A stretch of DNA of 8,222 nt, taken from assembly GCA_900553145.1 (NCBI GenBank), contig USCL01000179.1, forward strand, positions 1 through 8,222, read 5' to 3'. Within the stretch, counting starts at the first letter, position 1, and each line of letters begins with the position of its first letter. Made by a program: the position numbers and the translations under genes. Below, in pieces: positions 5,510 through 8,222 of the stretch. Below the pieces are notes generated by a model. That model worked only from the letters and a program-made list of their open reading frames with translations. It ran no database searches and was not told the DNA's origin. This DNA is from an uncultured Desulfovibrio sp. (GTDB taxonomy: Bacteria; Desulfobacterota; Desulfovibrionia; Desulfovibrionales; Desulfovibrionaceae).

Positions 5510-7339
5510 ATGAGCGACCTTCAGCAGGACATGGACTGTCCTTGGTTTTCTTCTTACGACAAAGGTGTGCCGCATGACATCGTCATCCCTCAGGGAGGGC
5601 TGCAAAATATTCTCGACACTGCGGCGGAAACATACGGACAGCGTGACGCCATCGTCTTTCAAAATACGCGTATTTCCTACAAGGAGCTGAAAGAATTAGC
5701 TGAAAAGATGGCTGCTTCGCTCCGGCGGCGTGGGGTCAGGCCGGGGGATCGCGTTTCCATTATGCTCCCGAACCTTCCTCAGACATTTATTGCATTCTGG
5801 GGCGTCATGAAGGCCGGAGCCGTCGCCGTCATGACCAACCCTCTCTATATGGAATCCGAACTGACGCATCAGATCAAGGATTCCGGCGCAAAACATCTCA
5901 TCACACTCGATATTTTCTGGCCTAAAATCGCCGCGCTGCGGGAACAGCTTGAACTCGACGTCTGCTATGTGACGCGGGTCCGTGATGCGCTCAAATTCCC
6001 TCTGAGCTGGTTGCAGCCCTTTTCGGCCCGGCGGCAGGGTACATGGGTTTCCGTTCCCTTTGACGGGGAAAAGGTCGTGGCTTGGAAGGACCTTTTCAAA
6101 ACGGCCGAACGCCTGAGCGTGGAAGTGACGGACGCCCATGAGACCATCGCTTTGTTGCAGTATACGGGGGGCACCACAGGGCTTTCCAAAGGGGCGATGC
6201 TGACCCATGCGAACCTGTTGGCCAACCTTGCCCAGTTGATGGCGATCATCCAGCAGCCACCGGAAAAGGAACATGTGTTTCTGGCCTTGTTGCCCCTGTT
6301 CCATGTCTTTGGCTTGACGATCACGCTGCTGTTGCCCGCGAGGATGGCGGCGCGGGTAGTCCCCATGCCGCGTTATGTTCCCGCCGATATGCTCGAGGCT
6401 TTCAAGAAGTATCAGTTCACGGCGTTCATTGGCGCCCCCTCCGTATATATCTCTCTGTTGCAGCAGAAAAATTTGGCCCAGTACGATCTGCACCACATTA
6501 TCTTCTGCATTTCGGGGTCGGCTCCCATGCCTGTCGAATGGCTGAAGAAATTTGAAGAAGTGACGGGTACGCCCATTACGGAAGGCTTCGGATTGACGGA
6601 AGCTTCGCCGGTTACGCATGCCAACCCCGTTTTCGGGAAGCAGAAGCCGGGTTCCATAGGTGTCCCGGTCCCCGGAACGCTGGCTCGCATTGTCGACACG
6701 GAAGACGGAGAACGGGTTTTGGCCCATAACGAGATCGGGGAACTGATCATCAAGGGGCCGCAGGTCATGAAGGGCTACTGGAACCGCCCCGATGAAACCG
6801 CCCGGACCATCCGTGACGGCTGGCTGTACACCGGCGACATCGCCTATATGGATGAAGAGGGCTATTTCTACATTGTCGATCGCAAGAAGGACCTGATCAT
6901 CGTCGGCGGTTATAATGTCTATCCCCGTGAAATCGATGAAGTCCTCCACACGCACCCCAAAATTCGCGAAGCGGTCACCGTGGGCGTCAATCACCGTTCC
7001 CGCGGCGAAACCGTCAAGGCGTATATCGTCCCGGAAGAAGGGGTGAACCTGACCGTGCCGGAAGTCGTGGCCTTCTGCCGCCAGAAGCTGGCCTCCTTCA
7101 AAGTGCCTCGGCTGATCGAATTCCGTGAGGAACTGCCAAAGACGATGGTCGGTAAAGTCTTGCGGCGTATCCTGCGGGAAGAAGAACTCCAAAAGAGCGA
7201 TACCGAACAGAACAAAGAACAGCTTGTTCCCGAAGAAACTTTGAAGGAAGGGGCTTCCGCTCCGGAAACGGCGGGGATGGCGGAAAAGGGAACGGAAAAG
7301 CTGCCGGACGAATCTGAAAAGCGGGACGGAGGCGCATGA
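5510..7339 (+). CDS. fadD: Long-chain fatty-acid--CoA ligase (FadD-type acyl-CoA synthetase)
   Basis: This ANL-superfamily enzyme activates fatty acids with ATP to acyl-AMP and then acyl-CoA, at the cytoplasmic membrane surface. The 609-residue product contains the phosphate loop YTGGTTGLSKG (218-228), GFGLTEASP (359-367, Thr363-Glu364), and YTGD (440-443, Asp443 binding ribose). DRKKDLIIVGGYNVYPREID (457-476) is the hinge and FACS-type signature, and GKVLRR contains the adenylation lysine Lys549. The N terminus (PWFSSYDKGVP) resembles FadD proteins. After about residue 559 a roughly 50-residue tail rich in E, K, P, S and T extends beyond the usual end. The start is ATG 5510 with a weak TGAG five bases ahead. 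The last four bases overlap dtd (ATGA), implying translational coupling. Substrate chain length cannot be read from sequence; a medium-chain ligase is possible. Confidence 0.92.
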   Translation: MSDLQQDMDCPWFSSYDKGVPHDIVIPQGGLQNILDTAAETYGQRDAIVFQNTRISYKELKELAEKMAASLRRRGVRPGDRVSIMLPNLPQTFIAFWGVMKAGAVAVMTNPLYMESELTHQIKDSGAKHLITLDIFWPKIAALREQLELDVCYVTRVRDALKFPLSWLQPFSARRQGTWVSVPFDGEKVVAWKDLFKTAERLSVEVTDAHETIALLQYTGGTTGLSKGAMLTHANLLANLAQLMAIIQQPPEKEHVFLALLPLFHVFGLTITLLLPARMAARVVPMPRYVPADMLEAFKKYQFTAFIGAPSVYISLLQQKNLAQYDLHHIIFCISGSAPMPVEWLKKFEEVTGTPITEGFGLTEASPVTHANPVFGKQKPGSIGVPVPGTLARIVDTEDGERVLAHNEIGELIIKGPQVMKGYWNRPDETARTIRDGWLYTGDIAYMDEEGYFYIVDRKKDLIIVGGYNVYPREIDEVLHTHPKIREAVTVGVNHRSRGETVKAYIVPEEGVNLTVPEVVAFCRQKLASFKVPRLIEFREELPKTMVGKVLRRILREEELQKSDTEQNKEQLVPEETLKEGASAPETAGMAEKGTEKLPDESEKRDGGA

Positions 7340-7800
7340 GGCTGCTTCTGCAGCGGGTCCGTGAAGGTCGAGTGGCCATCAGCGGTCAGGGCGTGGCGGC
7401 CATCGGCAAGGGCTTGGTTGTTCTCGTCGGTTTTGGCCCGGCGGACAAGCCGGAACTTCGCGGCAGCAAGCTTTGGCATACGCTGATCGAAAAGATGGTG
7501 GGACTCCGTATTTTTCCCGATGACGAGGGAAAGATGAACAAAGGGATAGAGGAAGCCGGAGGAGAGATCCTTCTGGTTTCCCAGTTCACGCTGTACGCGG
7601 ACTCCCGAAAGGGCAGGCGACCTTCATTTCATCTTTCGGCCCCTCCAGCGGTGGCGGAACCCCTGTTCCAACATTTCGTGGAAGATATGCAATCCAGATT
7701 GCCGGGGCGTGTTCAGCAGGGCGTGTTTGCCGCGGACATGGACGTTTCGCTTACGAACTGGGGCCCGGTAACGATTTTGCTGGATTCTGCCGATTTTTAA
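7336..7800 (+). CDS. dtd: D-aminoacyl-tRNA deacylase
   Basis: Dtd hydrolyses D-aminoacyl-tRNAs (and mischarged glycyl-tRNA-Ala) so that wrong amino acids are not used in translation. The 154-residue length is typical for this homodimeric cytoplasmic enzyme. It begins MRLLLQRV and has MVGLRIFPDDEGKMN (54-68). The active-site SQFTLYAD is at 82-89, and FAADMDVSLTNWGPVT (131-146) holds the Gly143-Pro144 cis-peptide motif that rejects L-amino acids. Most family members read NDGPVT here; this one has Trp142 in place of Asp. The ATG overlaps the fadD stop codon by four bases and GGAGG lies three bases ahead inside fadD, so the two genes are probably co-transcribed and coupled, although their functions are unrelated. 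A strong terminator follows 17 bases after the stop codon. Confidence 0.95.
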   Translation: MRLLLQRVREGRVAISGQGVAAIGKGLVVLVGFGPADKPELRGSKLWHTLIEKMVGLRIFPDDEGKMNKGIEEAGGEILLVSQFTLYADSRKGRRPSFHLSAPPAVAEPLFQHFVEDMQSRLPGRVQQGVFAADMDVSLTNWGPVTILLDSADF

Positions 7801-7816
7801 TAACCGATCGCATGAC

Positions 7817-7857
7817 AAACAAAAAGGACGGCTTTTGACGGGCCGTCCTTTTTGTTT
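7817..7857. terminator. Bidirectional Rho-independent terminator between dtd and cysK
   Basis: AAACAAAAAGGACGGC (7817-7832) pairs perfectly with GCCGTCCTTTTTGTTT (7842-7857) around a nine-base loop. The A-run on one arm and T-run on the other let it act on both strands. It therefore serves the convergent dtd (plus) and cysK (minus). It lies 17 bases from each stop codon. Confidence 0.93.
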
Positions 7858-7873
7858 TGAGCGTTTTCAGCCG

Positions 7874-8222
7874 TTACCCTTGGAAGAGTTGCGTGGAAAG
7901 ATACCGTTCGCCTGTGTCGGGCAGCACAGTTACAATCCGCTTCCCCTTCCATTCCGGCCTGCTTGCCAGACGAAGCGCTGCCGCAACATTGGCCCCGGAG
8001 GAAATACCGCAGGAAATGCCTTCTTCCGTCATGACGCGCCGGGCCATTTTGATGGCTTCCAGCCCCGGTATGGGCAGGATTTCGGTCAGCAGCGAACGAT
8101 CCAGAAGCGTGGGGGCGAAACCGGCTCCGATCCCCTGAATGAGATGCGGTCCAGCCGGATTGCCCGACAGGACGGCTGATTCCGCGGGTTCGACAGCGAA
8201 CAGGGCCACGGAGGGGAAATGT
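7874..8222 (-). CDS. cysK: Cysteine synthase (O-acetylserine sulfhydrylase), C-terminal part
   Basis: This PLP enzyme makes cysteine from O-acetylserine and sulfide. The visible 115 codons plus one partial codon at the window edge are the C-terminal third; the PLP lysine and the asparagine loop lie outside. The frame stays open to the edge, so the GTG at 8209 is an internal valine and not a start. The family motifs are VALFAVEPAESAVLSG, then HLIQGIGAGFAPTLLD, the regulatory/phosphate-side GISCGISSGANVAAAL, and the C-terminal IVTVLPDTGERYLSTQLF just before the stop. The gene converges on dtd and shares the bidirectional terminator. A cysM- or cystathionine-synthase-like relative is less likely because GIGAGF and the short C terminus fit CysK. 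In a sulfate reducer, abundant internal sulfide would feed this enzyme directly (inference). Confidence 0.95.
   Translation of the reverse strand, partial: HFPSVALFAVEPAESAVLSGNPAGPHLIQGIGAGFAPTLLDRSLLTEILPIPGLEAIKMARRVMTEEGISCGISSGANVAAALRLASRPEWKGKRIVTVLPDTGERYLSTQLFQG

Noticed and set aside
5696..7192. 498-codon open frame on the minus strand
   Set aside because: It is entirely opposite fadD, which has complete catalytic motifs; the composition is that of a shadow frame.
1..8222. CRISPR arrays, insertion sequences, phage or defence genes
   Set aside because: No repeated units, transposase or integrase motifs, or terminal inverted repeats were seen; every large frame belongs to a known housekeeping family.

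Overview
The window reads as ordinary housekeeping chromosome from a moderately GC-rich Gram-negative bacterium, most likely a member of the Desulfovibrionaceae (Desulfovibrio/Bilophila-like). This placement is an inference from the fused IspDF enzyme, the type-A RNase P RNA, the Nif3 / C4-zinc-ribbon / rnpB order and the protein character; no search could be run. There are no phage, transposon, CRISPR or toxin signatures, and I do not see a new defence or mobile system.

Layout. The left edge holds the N-terminal 223 codons of CTP synthase (pyrG) on the minus strand. A 441-base intergenic region (670-1110) separates it from the divergent purQ. It carries a sigma70-type promoter towards purQ (TTGACT-17-TAAAGT) and, on the minus strand, a good -10 box followed by about 150 bases of strongly foldable sequence ending in a GC hairpin plus T-run. 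I read this as a candidate small structured RNA (possibly 6S-like) or a pyrG leader/attenuator. The plus strand then carries a compact series: purQ (FGAM synthase glutaminase subunit), a Nif3/YbgI-family dinuclear-metal protein, a coiled-coil C4 zinc-ribbon protein (DUF164 type), and 12 bases later the complete RNase P RNA gene with its own terminator. ispDF follows.

After ispDF comes a 174-base AT-rich intergenic stretch, then fadD (long-chain acyl-CoA ligase with a charged C-terminal tail). fadD overlaps dtd (D-aminoacyl-tRNA deacylase) by four bases. A long bidirectional terminator separates dtd from the convergent, partial cysK (cysteine synthase, C-terminal 115 codons) at the right edge.

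How the genes fit together. pyrG and purQ are both glutamine-dependent nucleotide-synthesis enzymes and are transcribed divergently from one intergenic region. Nif3 and the zinc-ribbon protein form a pairing seen elsewhere in bacteria; with rnpB and, on the other side of fadD, dtd, they give the segment an RNA/translation-quality flavour. ispDF (MEP isoprenoid pathway) and fadD (fatty-acid activation) are lipid-related neighbours. The points most worth a second look are the structured RNA upstream of pyrG, the promoter and terminator logic around rnpB/ispDF, the fadD leader, and a tryptophan in the normally conserved NDGPVT motif of Dtd.
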